From Stenotrophomonas maltophilia (GTDB taxonomy: Bacteria > Pseudomonadota > Gammaproteobacteria > Xanthomonadales > Xanthomonadaceae), in assembly GCF_039555535.1 (NCBI RefSeq), contig NZ_CP154630.1, forward strand, positions 4,698,501-4,762,500: DNA of 64,000 nucleotides, given 5' to 3'. Both the position numbers and the translations under genes were made by a program. The notes beneath the pieces are model-generated. The model saw nothing but the letters and a program-made list of their open reading frames with translations. It did not search any database and was not told where the DNA came from. Below, one piece after another: positions 1-8,800 of the stretch (position 1 is the first letter of the stretch; the number at the start of each line of letters is the position of its first letter).

Positions 1-86
1 CCAAGGTCGACACCTACCAGGCGCGGGGACAGCGCGCCGACCCACGGTCGGAACCCACAGGCACCCACCACGGGAACATCGGGCAT
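1..86. other. Left-edge intergenic sequence
   Basis: No gene is visible. The stretch around 37-53 (GCCGACCCACGGTCGG) is a small inverted repeat similar in style to the GTAG palindromes elsewhere in the window, but it lacks the GTAG end. Any gene upstream lies outside the window. Confidence 0.4.
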
Positions 87-114
87 GAAAAAACCCGCCA
101 CATGGGCGGGTTTC
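87..114 (-). terminator. Rho-independent terminator of rpmB-rpmG
   Basis: Read on the minus strand, a GC-rich stem (AAACCCGCC / GGGCGGGTTT with a 4-nt ATGT loop) is followed by a run of Ts. It starts about 28 nt beyond the rpmG stop codon, which is the expected place for the end of the rpmB-rpmG transcript. Confidence 0.85.
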
Positions 115-141
115 TTCGCGGGGATCAGCAATCCGTGCGGA

Positions 142-306
142 TTACTTGATCTTGCCTTCCTTGTACAGGACGTGCTTGCGCACGACCGGATCGTACTTCA
201 GGAATTCCATCTTCCCCGGGGTGTTCTTCTTGTTCTTGTCGGTCGTGTAGAAGTGGCCGGTACCGGCCGAGGAAATCATACGGACCTTATCGCGCTTGCC
301 TGCCAT
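142..306 (-). CDS. rpmG: 50S ribosomal protein L33
   Basis: A 54-residue, Lys/Arg-rich protein that begins [20 protein letters not shown] and ends [11 protein letters not shown], a typical bacterial L33 of normal length. L33 is a small protein of the large ribosomal subunit near the E site. This copy lacks the paired CxxC zinc knuckles of the C+ form, so it is a C- type L33. It lies 13 nt downstream of rpmB on the same strand and is followed by a clear terminator, so the two form the standard rpmB-rpmG operon. The start is the only ATG that gives the conserved N-terminus. Confidence 0.97.
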   Translation of the reverse strand: MAGKRDKVRMISSAGTGHFYTTDKNKKNTPGKMEFLKYDPVVRKHVLYKEGKIK

Positions 307-319
307 GATGCTTTACTCC

Positions 320-556
320 TCAGACCTTTTCGCCGCGCGCACGCAGCTCAGCCAGAACGGAATCAATGCCGTTCTTGTCGATGGTGCGCAGTGCATGCGC
401 GGAAACACGAAGCTTGACCCAGCGGTTCTCGCTGGCCACCCAGAAACGGCGCTCGTGCAGATTCGGCAGGAAACGACGACGGGTCTTGTTGTTGGCGTGC
501 GAGACGTTGTTACCCGTCTGCACTCGCTTGCCGGAAACCTGGCATACGCGGGACAT
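320..556 (-). CDS. rpmB: 50S ribosomal protein L28
   Basis: A 78-residue basic protein starting [20 protein letters not shown], with the downstream [19 protein letters not shown] segment characteristic of L28. L28 is a component of the large ribosomal subunit. The length is normal for the family and no zinc-binding Cys pairs are present. It is the first gene of a two-gene operon with rpmG. A plausible sigma-70 promoter lies about 170 nt upstream on the minus strand. Confidence 0.97.
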   Translation of the reverse strand: MSRVCQVSGKRVQTGNNVSHANNKTRRRFLPNLHERRFWVASENRWVKLRVSAHALRTIDKNGIDSVLAELRARGEKV

Positions 557-723
557 TGCGCACCTCGATAGTAGTAGTTGTCAGCCCGTAGCCCGGGAGA
601 CGGCGGCCTCGATGGTTGCCCACCACACGTCAAGAGAATCAAAGGGTTACGCTGGCGTTGGGCGGCCGGGGACGTGCTCCCGGGGGCGCCGCCCGGTAGA
701 AAACCGGACACAGCGAGCCGCGC

Positions 724-752
724 ATTATGCACGGGCTCAAGCACTTGCGCAA
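724..752 (-). promoter_or_regulatory. Candidate sigma-70 promoter for rpmB-rpmG
   Basis: On the minus strand, TTGCGC (-35-like, 752-747) and CATAAT (-10-like, 729-724) are separated by exactly 17 nt and point toward rpmB. The predicted RNA start would leave a leader of about 160 nt. The remaining sequence between 557 and 723 shows no gene and no recognisable RNA motif. This is a match by eye only. Confidence 0.45.
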
Positions 753-794
753 GTTACCCACAGGCTGCGGCTGAACACGGCGGCGGGAGCCCTT

Positions 795-862
795 GTAGAG
801 CCGAGCCCACGCTCGGCTCTGGCATTCCGGGACACAGCAGCCGAGCATGGGCTCAGCTCTAC
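795..862. repeat. SMAG-type GTAG palindrome dimer
   Basis: Starts GTAGAGCCGAGCCCACGCTC and ends with the inverted copy finishing CTAC, so two REP-like units face each other around a short spacer. It sits 18 nt past the end of the dnaQ-like reading frame and between it and the rpmB promoter. One arm has a mismatch (CTCAGCT for CTCGGCT). Confidence 0.85.
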
Positions 863-880
863 AACAACGACCGGGCCGGT

Positions 881-1390
881 TCAGCGCAGGTGCGGGATGA
901 CCTGGGCCAGCAGATGGGCGTCCTTCAGCGCGCCGTGCAGGCCGCGCGTCCCTGGAATGCGCAGGCGCTGCAGCACATCGTCCAACTTGTTGCCCTAGCC
1001 GGGCCAACGCCCGCGCGCCAGCTTCAGGCTGCAGGTGATGCGGCAGTGCTGGGCCAGCGTGGCGGGAATGCCGGCCAGGCGCAGCTCATTGTCGAGGAAA
1101 CCCACATCGAACGTGGCGTTGTGCGCGACCATCTCGCTGCCGCGCAGGAATTCCAGCAGTTCGGCGGCCTTGCTGGCGAACAGCGGCTTGTCCACCAGCA
1201 TCGCATCGCTGATGCCATGCACGCGCTGTGCGCCCCAGTCGACCCTGCGCTGCGGTTGCAGGTAGGTGTGGAACTGGCGCCCGGTGAGCTGGCCGTCGAT
1301 CAGTTCGACGGCACCGATTTCGATCACCCGGTGCCCCAGGCGGTGGGAGATGCCGGTGGTTTCGGTATCCAGTGCAACGATGCGGCTCAT
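881..1390 (-). pseudogene. DnaQ-like 3'-5' exonuclease, interrupted by in-frame amber codon
   Basis: The reading frame starts MSRIVALDTETTG, with the ExoI motif (Asp8, Glu10), and has an ExoII-like segment HNATFDVGFLDNEL. It is stopped by TAG at 997-995 (codon 132). The same frame continues without shift for 37 more codons to TGA at 883-881. That extension contains the missing ExoIII motif HGALKD (His152, Asp157 if the stop is read through) preceded by GNKLDDVL. A single TAG-to-CAG change would give a 169-residue exonuclease-domain protein (WPGQGNKLDD). The family is DnaQ/epsilon-type DEDDh exonucleases. Because the repaired length is well below that of full epsilon (about 240 residues), this is more likely a stand-alone DEDDh exonuclease than the replicative subunit. 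The truncated product lacks two catalytic residues and should be inactive. A sequencing error cannot be excluded. Confidence 0.8.
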
Positions 1391-1446
1391 GCGTGGCGAT
1401 GTTTCCTGTTACGTGCGGTGGTGATTTTCGCACGCGACCGATGCAC

Positions 1447-2340
1447 TCACCCCAGCGCTTCCACCACCCAATCAATGAACACCCGCAACCGCTGGCTCAT
1501 GTGCCGGTTCGGCGGGAACATCACGTGCATCGGCATCGACGGCAGTTGCCAGTCCTCCAGTAGCGGCAGCAACTCGCCGCGCGCCACGTGCGGTTCGGCC
1601 ATGTAGCTGGGCAGCGCCACCACGCCGAGTCCGGCCAACGCAGCGGCCAGATAGGCGTTTCCGTCATCGAAGCCGACCGTATAGCGGCCCTGCACCTCAA
1701 CGCGTTCATCGCCGCGCTGCGCGCTGAACACCCGCGCCCGGCCACTGCGCGGGCTGAGAAAGCCGACCATGTGGTGATCGGGCCCTTGCAGCGCGCGCGG
1801 ATCGGTCGGCAGGCCGAAACGCTGCACATACCCGGGGCTGGCGTGGAAACCGATCGGCAGCGCCGCCAGCGGTCGCGCCACCAGTGCCGGGTCGGTCGGG
1901 GTGCCACCCCGGATCACACAGTCGACGTTGTCGGCGATGACATCGACTTCGCGGTCGCTCACGCCGACGTCCAGCTGGATCTCCGGGTAGCGCGCCTGGA
2001 ACTCCGGCAGCGCCGGCACCAGCCGTAGTCGCGCGTAGGGTCCGGGCACATCCACCCGCAGGCGGCCGCGCGGCTGGCTGACTGCGTCGCCCAGCCCGCC
2101 CTCCACCTCTTCCAGCTCGGCCAGCAGGCGGGCGATGCGCGGGTAGTAGGCCGCGCCGTCGGCGGTGACGCTGACCCGGCGCGTGGTGCGGTTGAGCAGG
2201 CGCAGCCGCAGGTGTGCCTCCAGCTGCTGCACCAGCTGGGTGACCGTGGTGCGGCTGATCTGCAGCGTGTGCGCCGCACGGGTGAAGCTGCCGGTTTCCA
2301 CCACCCGGGCAAACGCCCGCATCGCCTCGAAGCGGTCCAT
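1447..2340 (-). CDS. LysR-family transcriptional regulator
   Basis: About 297 residues. The N-terminal winged helix-turn-helix is typical of LysR proteins (MDRFEAMRAFARVVETGSF, then SRTTVTQLVQQLEAHL), followed by a periplasmic-binding-protein-like effector domain. I place the start at the ATG at 2340, which gives the canonical MDRFEAMRAF N-terminus. An upstream in-frame ATG at 2370 would add ten poorly conserved residues and run into the putative operator. The gene is divergent from a RidA-family gene 110 nt away, the usual arrangement for a LysR regulator and its target. The effector is unknown. Confidence 0.9.
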   Translation of the reverse strand: MDRFEAMRAFARVVETGSFTRAAHTLQISRTTVTQLVQQLEAHLRLRLLNRTTRRVSVTADGAAYYPRIARLLAELEEVEGGLGDAVSQPRGRLRVDVPGPYARLRLVPALPEFQARYPEIQLDVGVSDREVDVIADNVDCVIRGGTPTDPALVARPLAALPIGFHASPGYVQRFGLPTDPRALQGPDHHMVGFLSPRSGRARVFSAQRGDERVEVQGRYTVGFDDGNAYLAAALAGLGVVALPSYMAEPHVARGELLPLLEDWQLPSMPMHVMFPPNRHMSQRLRVFIDWVVEALG

Positions 2341-2351
2341 CGAACTGCCAT

Positions 2352-2372
2352 GATTGTTTGGAATTGACAATC
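2352..2372. promoter_or_regulatory. Candidate LysR operator
   Basis: A perfect inverted repeat GATTGT-N9-ACAATC lies in the divergent region just upstream of the lysR start and 78 nt before the RidA-family ATG. Dyads of this size and spacing are typical LysR-type binding sites. Assignment to this regulator is inferred from position. Confidence 0.5.
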
Positions 2373-2449
2373 AATCTAGGCCGATCATCGCGGTTTATCC
2401 AGACAGCGCTGGCGCGGAGGATGGCGTTCTCTCCCACGGGATCTTCCCC

Positions 2450-2839
2450 ATGTCACAGCGTGATGTCGTTTTCCCCACCGGCCGCCAGGCCCTGTACGCG
2501 CACAACCGCTACTCGCCGGCGATCCGATCCAACGGTTTCCTGTTCGTCTCCGGCCAGGTCGGCAGCCGCGAGGACGGCTCGCCCGAACCGGACTTCGAAA
2601 CCCAGGTGCGCCGCGCCTTCGAGAATCTCAATGCGGTGTTGGCTGCTGCGGGCTGCACGTTCGATGACGTGATCGACGTGACCGTGTTCCTGGTCGATCC
2701 AGAGAAGAACTTCGAGAAGGCCTGGGCGATCGTGCCGGAGTATTGGGGCGAGGCGCCGCACCCGACCCTGACCGGTATCGGCGTGACCTGGCTGTATGGG
2801 TTCCAGTTCGAGATCAAGGTGATCGCGAAGCTGCCGTGA
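2450..2839 (+). CDS. RidA family protein (YjgF/YER057c/UK114)
   Basis: 129 residues, the usual RidA-family length. Family hallmarks visible are the NRYSPAIRSNGFLFVSGQVG segment, an FENLNAVLAAAG helix, and VTVFLVD near the middle. Canonical RidA deaminates reactive enamine/imine intermediates such as 2-aminoacrylate. It depends on an Arg in a C-terminal motif (IEIEA/RxxxP), and here the C-terminus reads FQFEIKVIAKLP. The Arg position is not obvious, so this may be a RidA-like subfamily member with another role. The start at 2450 gives the conserved MSQRDVVFPTG N-terminus. The gene is probably controlled by the divergent LysR protein. Confidence 0.88.
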   Translation: MSQRDVVFPTGRQALYAHNRYSPAIRSNGFLFVSGQVGSREDGSPEPDFETQVRRAFENLNAVLAAAGCTFDDVIDVTVFLVDPEKNFEKAWAIVPEYWGEAPHPTLTGIGVTWLYGFQFEIKVIAKLP

Positions 2840-2847
2840 CCTTCGCT

Positions 2848-2909
2848 GTAGAGCCGAGCCCATGCTCGGCTGAGCGCGCAACAGCAGCCGAGCATGGGCT
2901 CGGCTCTAC
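2848..2909. repeat. SMAG-type GTAG palindrome dimer
   Basis: GTAGAGCCGAGCCCATGCTC and its inverted copy ending CTAC flank a short spacer, starting 9 nt after the RidA-family stop codon. It could fold into one long hairpin and act as the 3' end of that transcript. Confidence 0.88.
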
Positions 2910-3026
2910 AGAAGCGCAGCCCGGTGGGCCGAAAGGCCCGCCCCACCTGAACGGGAGATTCCGACGAATTCCCGAAGCGGCCATTGATATTGTATCCGGC
3001 GAAAACCGCTTGCTAGCCTCCCCTTC

Positions 3027-3359
3027 ATGCGCTGGATCACCCGCCACCTCCGTTCGACCCTGCTGATGCTGCTGATGGCGGCATTCGTGGTCGTGCCGGT
3101 GGCCGACGCGCTGGCGTGCACGGTGGAACCGCACGCCAGCACGGTGCATGTGGAGTCCGCACCGGATTCCGATGGCGACAGCGACGGCAAGCATGTCGGT
3201 GCCTGTGGCCACAACCACTGCCACCATTCCAACCTGAGCCTGCCGGCACACACGCTGGCCGCGTTCGGGGCGCCGCTGCCGGCGCGCTGGATGAGTGCGG
3301 GCGATGCGGCGGCCTATGCGGTTGCCCAGGATGAATTGACGCGTCCACCCCGGGCGTGA
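3027..3359 (+). CDS. Small His-rich exported protein, CzcI-like position
   Basis: 110 residues with a strong N-terminal signal peptide (basic start, then LLMLLMAAFVVVPVADALA) and likely cleavage before Cys31. The mature part has a metal-ligand-rich patch at about 56-69 (HVGACGHNHCHHSN). It is the first gene before czcC, B and A on the same strand. Small exported proteins at this position (CzcI in Cupriavidus) modulate or sense periplasmic metal. By position and composition this is probably an analogue, but I see no motif that proves homology. Confidence 0.7.
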   Translation: MRWITRHLRSTLLMLLMAAFVVVPVADALACTVEPHASTVHVESAPDSDGDSDGKHVGACGHNHCHHSNLSLPAHTLAAFGAPLPARWMSAGDAAAYAVAQDELTRPPRA

Positions 3360-3415
3360 GTTGAGCGCGTCCCGCGATTGCGGGCTCCCGTTTCACTCAC
3401 AACCGGAATCCCCCT

Positions 3416-4669
3416 ATGTCGATCCTGACACCTCGGTCGCCGCGTGCGGCCGGGCTGGTCGTCGCTGTGCTGCTGGGCCTGGCCCCGGCGGCATCGGTGA
3501 TGGCGCAAGCCGCCCCCTCCTACGACACCCTGCTTGAACGCCTGGACCAGCTGCCCGGCACCCGTGTGGGTACGGCACTGGCCGAGGCCGCCGATGCGCG
3601 CGCCGACCAGGCCCGTGCGCTGCCCAATCCCTCCCTTTCCTGGTCGGCCGAGAATGCCTGGGGCTCCGGCACCTACCGTGGCATGGGCAAGGCCGATACC
3701 GTGCTCACCCTGTCCCAGCCGCTGGAGGTCTGGGGCCAGCGTGGCGCGCGCGTTCGTGCCGCCCGGGCCGAGGCACAAGCCGCTGCCCTGCGTGGTTCGC
3801 AGAGCCGCAGTGATGTCGCCAGCCAACTGGCGGCGGTCTACGCACAGGCGGAAAGTGCATTGCGTCGTTACGCCCTCGCCGGCGAAGCGTTGACCCTGAC
3901 CCGCGACGATGCGGCTGCCGTCAATGCGATGGTCAAGCAAGGCCGCGAACCGCAGCTGCGCGCGGTGCAGGCGCAGAGCGAAGTGGCCAACGCCAGCGCC
4001 GCGCTGGATGAGGCACAGGCCTTCCGCGATGCCGCACTCGCACGCCTGGCCGGCACCGCGCTGCTGGATGCGCCGGTGCAGTCGATCGACAACAGCCTGC
4101 TCGATCGCGTGCCACCGCTGCCGCGCGGGGCCACCGATACCGCACTGGCAGTGCGCATCGCCGAAGCCGAAGCCGATGCGGCGGGCAAGCTGGTGGACGT
4201 GGAGCGCAAGCGCGCCCTGCCCGACCTCAGCGTCACCGCCGCGCAGACCCGCTTCCGCGAAGGCGGCGAGCGTGCCTACAACCTCGGGCTCAGCCTCAGC
4301 ATCCCGTTGTTCGACCGTAACCGTGGCGGCATCCGCGCCGCCAACGCCGACCAGCGCGCGGCCGAAGCGCGCCTGGACCAGCAGCGTCGCGACAGCGAGG
4401 CCGAGCGCCTGTCCGCCGTGGCCGGTCTGAAGGCCGCCGGCAGCCGTACCCGCGCCGCCGATGAAAGCGTGGTCGCCGCCGAAGAGGCCTATCGCCTCGC
4501 ACGCATCGGCTTCGACGCCGGACGCATCTCGCAGCTGGAACTGCGCAGCACGCGCAGCGCCCTCATCGCCGCCCGCGGCACCGCCGTGGATGCGCGCCTG
4601 TCGCGCGTCGGCGCGGAAATCGATCTTGCCCGCCTGGAAGGGCGCGCACCTTTTGTGGAGGCCCCATGA
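3416..4669 (+). CDS. czcC: CzcC-type outer membrane efflux protein (TolC family)
   Basis: 417 residues with a signal peptide (GLVVAVLLGLAPAASVMAQA) and the TolC-family architecture of two repeated long-helix segments. The visible pattern is RADQARALPNPSLSWSAENA near the start and YNLGLSLSIPLFDRNRGGI in the second repeat. It forms the outer-membrane channel of a tripartite RND metal exporter. Its stop overlaps the czcB start (ATGA), so translation is coupled. The family is well defined, but the metal (Zn/Co/Cd versus Ni or Cu) cannot be read from the sequence alone. Confidence 0.92.
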   Translation: MSILTPRSPRAAGLVVAVLLGLAPAASVMAQAAPSYDTLLERLDQLPGTRVGTALAEAADARADQARALPNPSLSWSAENAWGSGTYRGMGKADTVLTLSQPLEVWGQRGARVRAARAEAQAAALRGSQSRSDVASQLAAVYAQAESALRRYALAGEALTLTRDDAAAVNAMVKQGREPQLRAVQAQSEVANASAALDEAQAFRDAALARLAGTALLDAPVQSIDNSLLDRVPPLPRGATDTALAVRIAEAEADAAGKLVDVERKRALPDLSVTAAQTRFREGGERAYNLGLSLSIPLFDRNRGGIRAANADQRAAEARLDQQRRDSEAERLSAVAGLKAAGSRTRAADESVVAAEEAYRLARIGFDAGRISQLELRSTRSALIAARGTAVDARLSRVGAEIDLARLEGRAPFVEAP

Positions 4670-5871
4670 CTCTCTCCCGTTCCTTTCCCCTGATCGGCGG
4701 CCTCCTGCTGACCGTGTTCCTGGCTGGCTGCGCCGGCAACGCGCAGACGCCGGCGAATGAAGATCCCGCTGCGGCCAAGGCCGGCACCGACGATGGCCAC
4801 GGCCACGCCGCCGACAGCAAGGAAGCCAAGGCAGAAACCGCGAAGGCACCGGCGGACGCCGATGAAGGCGTGGTGCAGCTGACCCCGGAGCAGATCAAGG
4901 CCTCCGGTATCGAAGTGGTTGCCGTCGGTCGCGGCGGTGGCGGTTCCACCCGCCTCGCAGGCCGGGTCGAGCCCTCGGTCGGTGCGCGTGCCTCGGTAGC
5001 CTCCACGGTGACCGGCCGCGTCGAACGCGTGCTGGTTGCACCGGGCACCGCGGTGAAGCAGAACCAGGCACTGGCCATCGTGGTCAGCGGCGAGGCGGCG
5101 GTGTTCCGTGCCAATGCGCTGGCCGCATCGGCCGAAGCCGAGGCCGCACGCCTGGCCTATGGCCGCGACAAGGCGCTGGTCGACCAGGGCGTGGTCGCGC
5201 GCCAGGAAATGGAAGCCTCGCGCGCCCGATCGCTGGCGGCACAGGCGCAGGCGGCCGCGGCACAGGCGCAGGCCGCCGCCAACGGTGCGCCCGATGCCAG
5301 TGGCCGCGTGCGCATCACCAGCCCGGTGGCCGGCATCGTCGGCAACGTGCAGGTCACCCCGGGTGGCGTGGTCGCCGCCGGCAGTGCCGTGGCCGACGTC
5401 GCCGATCCGGCGATGAACGAACTGGTGTTCACCGCGCCGCCGGCGCTGGCCGCGCAGGTCACGCCGGGCATGACGCTGGAAGTGAGCGTACCGGGGGGCA
5501 GCTTCACCGCTACCGTCACCGGCTCGGCCGCCGATGTGCGCCAGCAGGGCGGCGTGGCGGTGATCCGCGCCACGCCGGTGGATGCGTCGCTGCCGCCGGC
5601 GGGTTCGCCGGTGTCGGCGGTGGTGGTCACAGAAGGCCAGGACGGTTCGCTCAGCGTGCCCGCCGATGCGGTGCAGAACGTCGATGGCAGCAGCGCGGTG
5701 TTCGTCGCCGTCGATGGCGGGTTCAAGGCACAGCCGGTGCTGGCCGGGCGTCGCGCCGGCGACCGCATCGAGATCCTCGGTGGGTTGAGCGGCAACGAGC
5801 GCATCGTCGGTGCCAACGCCTTCCTGCTCAAGGCCGAACTGGCCAAGGGCGAAGCCGAGCACGGCCACTGA
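4666..5871 (+). CDS. czcB: CzcB-type periplasmic adaptor (membrane fusion) protein
   Basis: 401 residues. The N-terminus is a lipoprotein signal (LTVFLAGC, lipid attachment at the Cys), followed by a His/acid-rich linker including DDGHGHAAD that could bind metal. The lipoyl/barrel halves are seen around GRVERVLVAPGTAVKQNQ and RITSPVAGIVGNVQVTPGGV, separated by an Ala/Gln-rich alpha hairpin. It links the inner-membrane pump CzcA to CzcC. The protein ends with another His-containing tail (EAEHGH). It overlaps czcC by 4 nt and is followed 10 nt later by czcA. Confidence 0.93.
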   Translation: MTLSRSFPLIGGLLLTVFLAGCAGNAQTPANEDPAAAKAGTDDGHGHAADSKEAKAETAKAPADADEGVVQLTPEQIKASGIEVVAVGRGGGGSTRLAGRVEPSVGARASVASTVTGRVERVLVAPGTAVKQNQALAIVVSGEAAVFRANALAASAEAEAARLAYGRDKALVDQGVVARQEMEASRARSLAAQAQAAAAQAQAAANGAPDASGRVRITSPVAGIVGNVQVTPGGVVAAGSAVADVADPAMNELVFTAPPALAAQVTPGMTLEVSVPGGSFTATVTGSAADVRQQGGVAVIRATPVDASLPPAGSPVSAVVVTEGQDGSLSVPADAVQNVDGSSAVFVAVDGGFKAQPVLAGRRAGDRIEILGGLSGNERIVGANAFLLKAELAKGEAEHGH

Positions 5872-5881
5872 GGAGGCGACC

Positions 5882-8800
5882 ATGTTCAAGCTGATCATTG
5901 AAACAGCGGTGCGCCACCGCTGGCTGGTGGTGTTCCTGGCGGCGCTGATCGCTGCGGTGGGCCTGTTCCAGCTGGGCAAGCTGCCGATCGACGCGGTGCC
6001 GGACATCACCAACCGCCAGGTGCAGATCAATACGGTGGCACCTGCACTGACCCCGGAGCAGATCGAGCGGCAGGTGACCTACCCGCTGGAAACCGCGCTG
6101 GCCGGCATTCCCGGCCTGTCCACCACGCGTTCGCTGTCGCGCAATGGCTTCTCGCAGGTCACCGCGATCTTCACCGATGCCACCGACATCTACTTCGCAC
6201 GCCAGCAGGTGGCCGAACGCATGCGCGAAGCGGCCGATGACCTGCCCGATGGCGCATCGCCGATGCTGTCGCCGGTCACCACCGGCCTCGGCGAAGTGCT
6301 GATGTGGACGGTGGACTTCACTACGTTCGATCCGGCCAAGCTGGCCAAGCCCGGTGAAGCCGGCTGGCAGGCCGGTGAGGTCTACCGCACACCGGAAGGC
6401 AACCTGCTGCGCACGCCGGAAGAACGCGCGACCTACCTGCGTACCGTGCAGGACTGGATCATTGCGCCGCAGATGCGCTCCAGCCCGGGGCTGGCCGGTG
6501 TCGATACGGTCGGCGGCTACGTCAAGGAATACGGCGTGCATCCGGACAGCGCGCGGCTGGCCGCGCACGGCCTCGGCCTGGCCGATCTGGTCACTGCCCT
6601 GCAGCGTTCCAACGTGCAGGCCGGCGCCGGTTTCGTGCAGCGTGCCGGCGAAGGTCTGGTGGTGCGTGCCGATGGCCTGGCGCTGACCACCGAGGATCTT
6701 GCACAGGCGCCGGTGGCTACCCGCAATGGCGTGGTGGTGCGCGTGGCCGATGTGGCCACCGTGGAACTGAGCCGCGCGCCGCGCCTGGGTGCAGCCAGCC
6801 GCAACGGCCACGAGGCCGTGCTGGGCACCGCGCTGATGATTGCCGGTGGCAACAGCCGCACCGTGGCGCAGGCCGCGGCCGCACGCCTGGAACAGGTCAA
6901 CAAGTCGCTGCCGGCCGACATCGTGGCGGCGCCGGTGCTGGACCGCAGCGTGCTGGTCAATTCCACCATCAAGACCGTGGCCAAGAACCTCACCGAAGGC
7001 GCACTGCTGGTGGTGGTGGTGCTGTTCCTGCTGCTGGGCAACCTGCGTGCGGCGACGATCACCGCGCTGGTGATTCCGCTGTCGTTCCTGTTCGCAGTGA
7101 TCGGCATGAACCGCTTCGGCATCAGCGGCAACCTGATGAGCCTGGGTGCGCTGGACTTCGGCATCCTGGTTGACGGTGCGGTGATCGTGGTCGAATCGAC
7201 GCTGCTGATGCTCGGCCAGCGCCGCGCCGAACTGGGCCGTGCGTTGACCGCGATGGAACGGCTGCGCGTGGCCGCCGATTCGGCAATGAAAATGGCGCGA
7301 CCGGCGGCGTTCGGCCAGCTGATCATCCTGCTGGTGTTCGCGCCGATCCTCACCCTGGAAGGCGTGGAGGGCAAGACGTTCCACCCGATGGCGGCGACCT
7401 TCATGCTGGCCCTGGTCGGTGCCTTCCTCTTCTCTTTCACTTTCGTTCCGGCGATGGCCGCACTGCTGGTGCGCGAGCCGAAGCTGAAGGACGGCGATGC
7501 CCATGCGAACGAGGGCGAGCACGAAACCAGGCTGATCCGCGTGCTGCGTGCGCGCATCGAACCGGTGATCCGCAAGGCCGTGGCGCATCCGCGCACGGTG
7601 GTGGCCGGTGCGGTGATGATGGTGGTGGTGGGGATCGGCTCGTTCTCGCTGCTGGGCCGTGAGTTCATGCCGACGCTGGACGAAGGCAACGTGGCGATGC
7701 AGGCCCTGCGCGTGCCGTCGACCTCACTGGAGCAGTCGCTGGCGATGCAGCTGGCACTGGAGAAGGCGATCGCCAAGCAGCCGGAAGTGGAGACCGTGTT
7801 CTCGCGTACCGGTACCGCCGAGGCGGCGATCGACCCGATGCCGACCAACATCTCCGACAGCGTGATCGTGCTGAAGCCGCGCAAGGACTGGCCCGATCCG
7901 AAGCTCGCCAAGGACGAACTGGTAGCGCGTTTCGAAGCGCTGGCCGGGCAACAGCTGGGCAACAGTTTCGAGTTCAGCCAGCCGATCGAGCTGCGCTTCA
8001 ACGAGCTGATTTCCGGCGTGCGTACCGATCTGGCGGTGATGATCTTCGGCGATGACTTCAGCCAGCTGCAGAAGGTGGCCGACCAGGTGGCACTGAAGCT
8101 GCGTGCGGTGGATGGCGCGGCCGACGTGCGGGTGGAACAGATCTCCGGCCTGCCCACACTGAACGTGGCGATCGACCACGTGGCGGCGGCGCAGTACGGG
8201 CTGACCGCCGCGGATGTGAGTGATGCACTGTCCACCGGCATCGGCGGTACCACGGCCGGCAAGATCTTCGAAGGGGATCGCCGCTTCAACGTGGTGGTGC
8301 GCCTGGACGATGCCTCGCGCAACGATCCGGACCAGCTGGCGTCACTGCCGATCGCCACGCCGTCGGGACTGGTGATTCCACTGTCGTCGGTGGCCCGCAT
8401 CACGGTCAGCGAAGGACCGAACCAGATCAGCCGCAACAACGGCAGCCGCCGCGTGGTGGTGCAGGCCAACGTGCGTGGGCGCGACCTGGGTGGCTTCGTC
8501 GGCGAGGCGCAGGCCGCCGTGGCCGATGTGGCGCTGCCACCGGGCGCCTACCTGACCTGGGGCGGCCAGTTCGAGAACCTGCAGCGCGCGGAGAAGCGGC
8601 TGGCGACGGTGGTGCCGGTGGTGTTCCTGCTGATCGGCAGCCTGCTGTTCATGGCCCTGCGCAGCGGCAAGGAAGCCATTCTGGTGTTCAGCTGCGTGCC
8701 GTTGGCGCTGGTCGGCGGCATCCTCGCGCTGCTGCTGCGTGGCATGCCGTTCTCGGTGTCGGCGGCGGTCGGCTTCATCGCCGTCTCCGGCGTGGCGACC

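Noticed and set aside
754..762. TTACCCACA, one mismatch from a DnaA box
   Set aside because: Single site without an AT-rich region or other boxes. There is no sign of an origin.
3314..6030. Antisense frames of about 500 codons over czcC/czcB
   Set aside because: No recognisable domains and low-complexity composition. Shadows of the real plus-strand genes.
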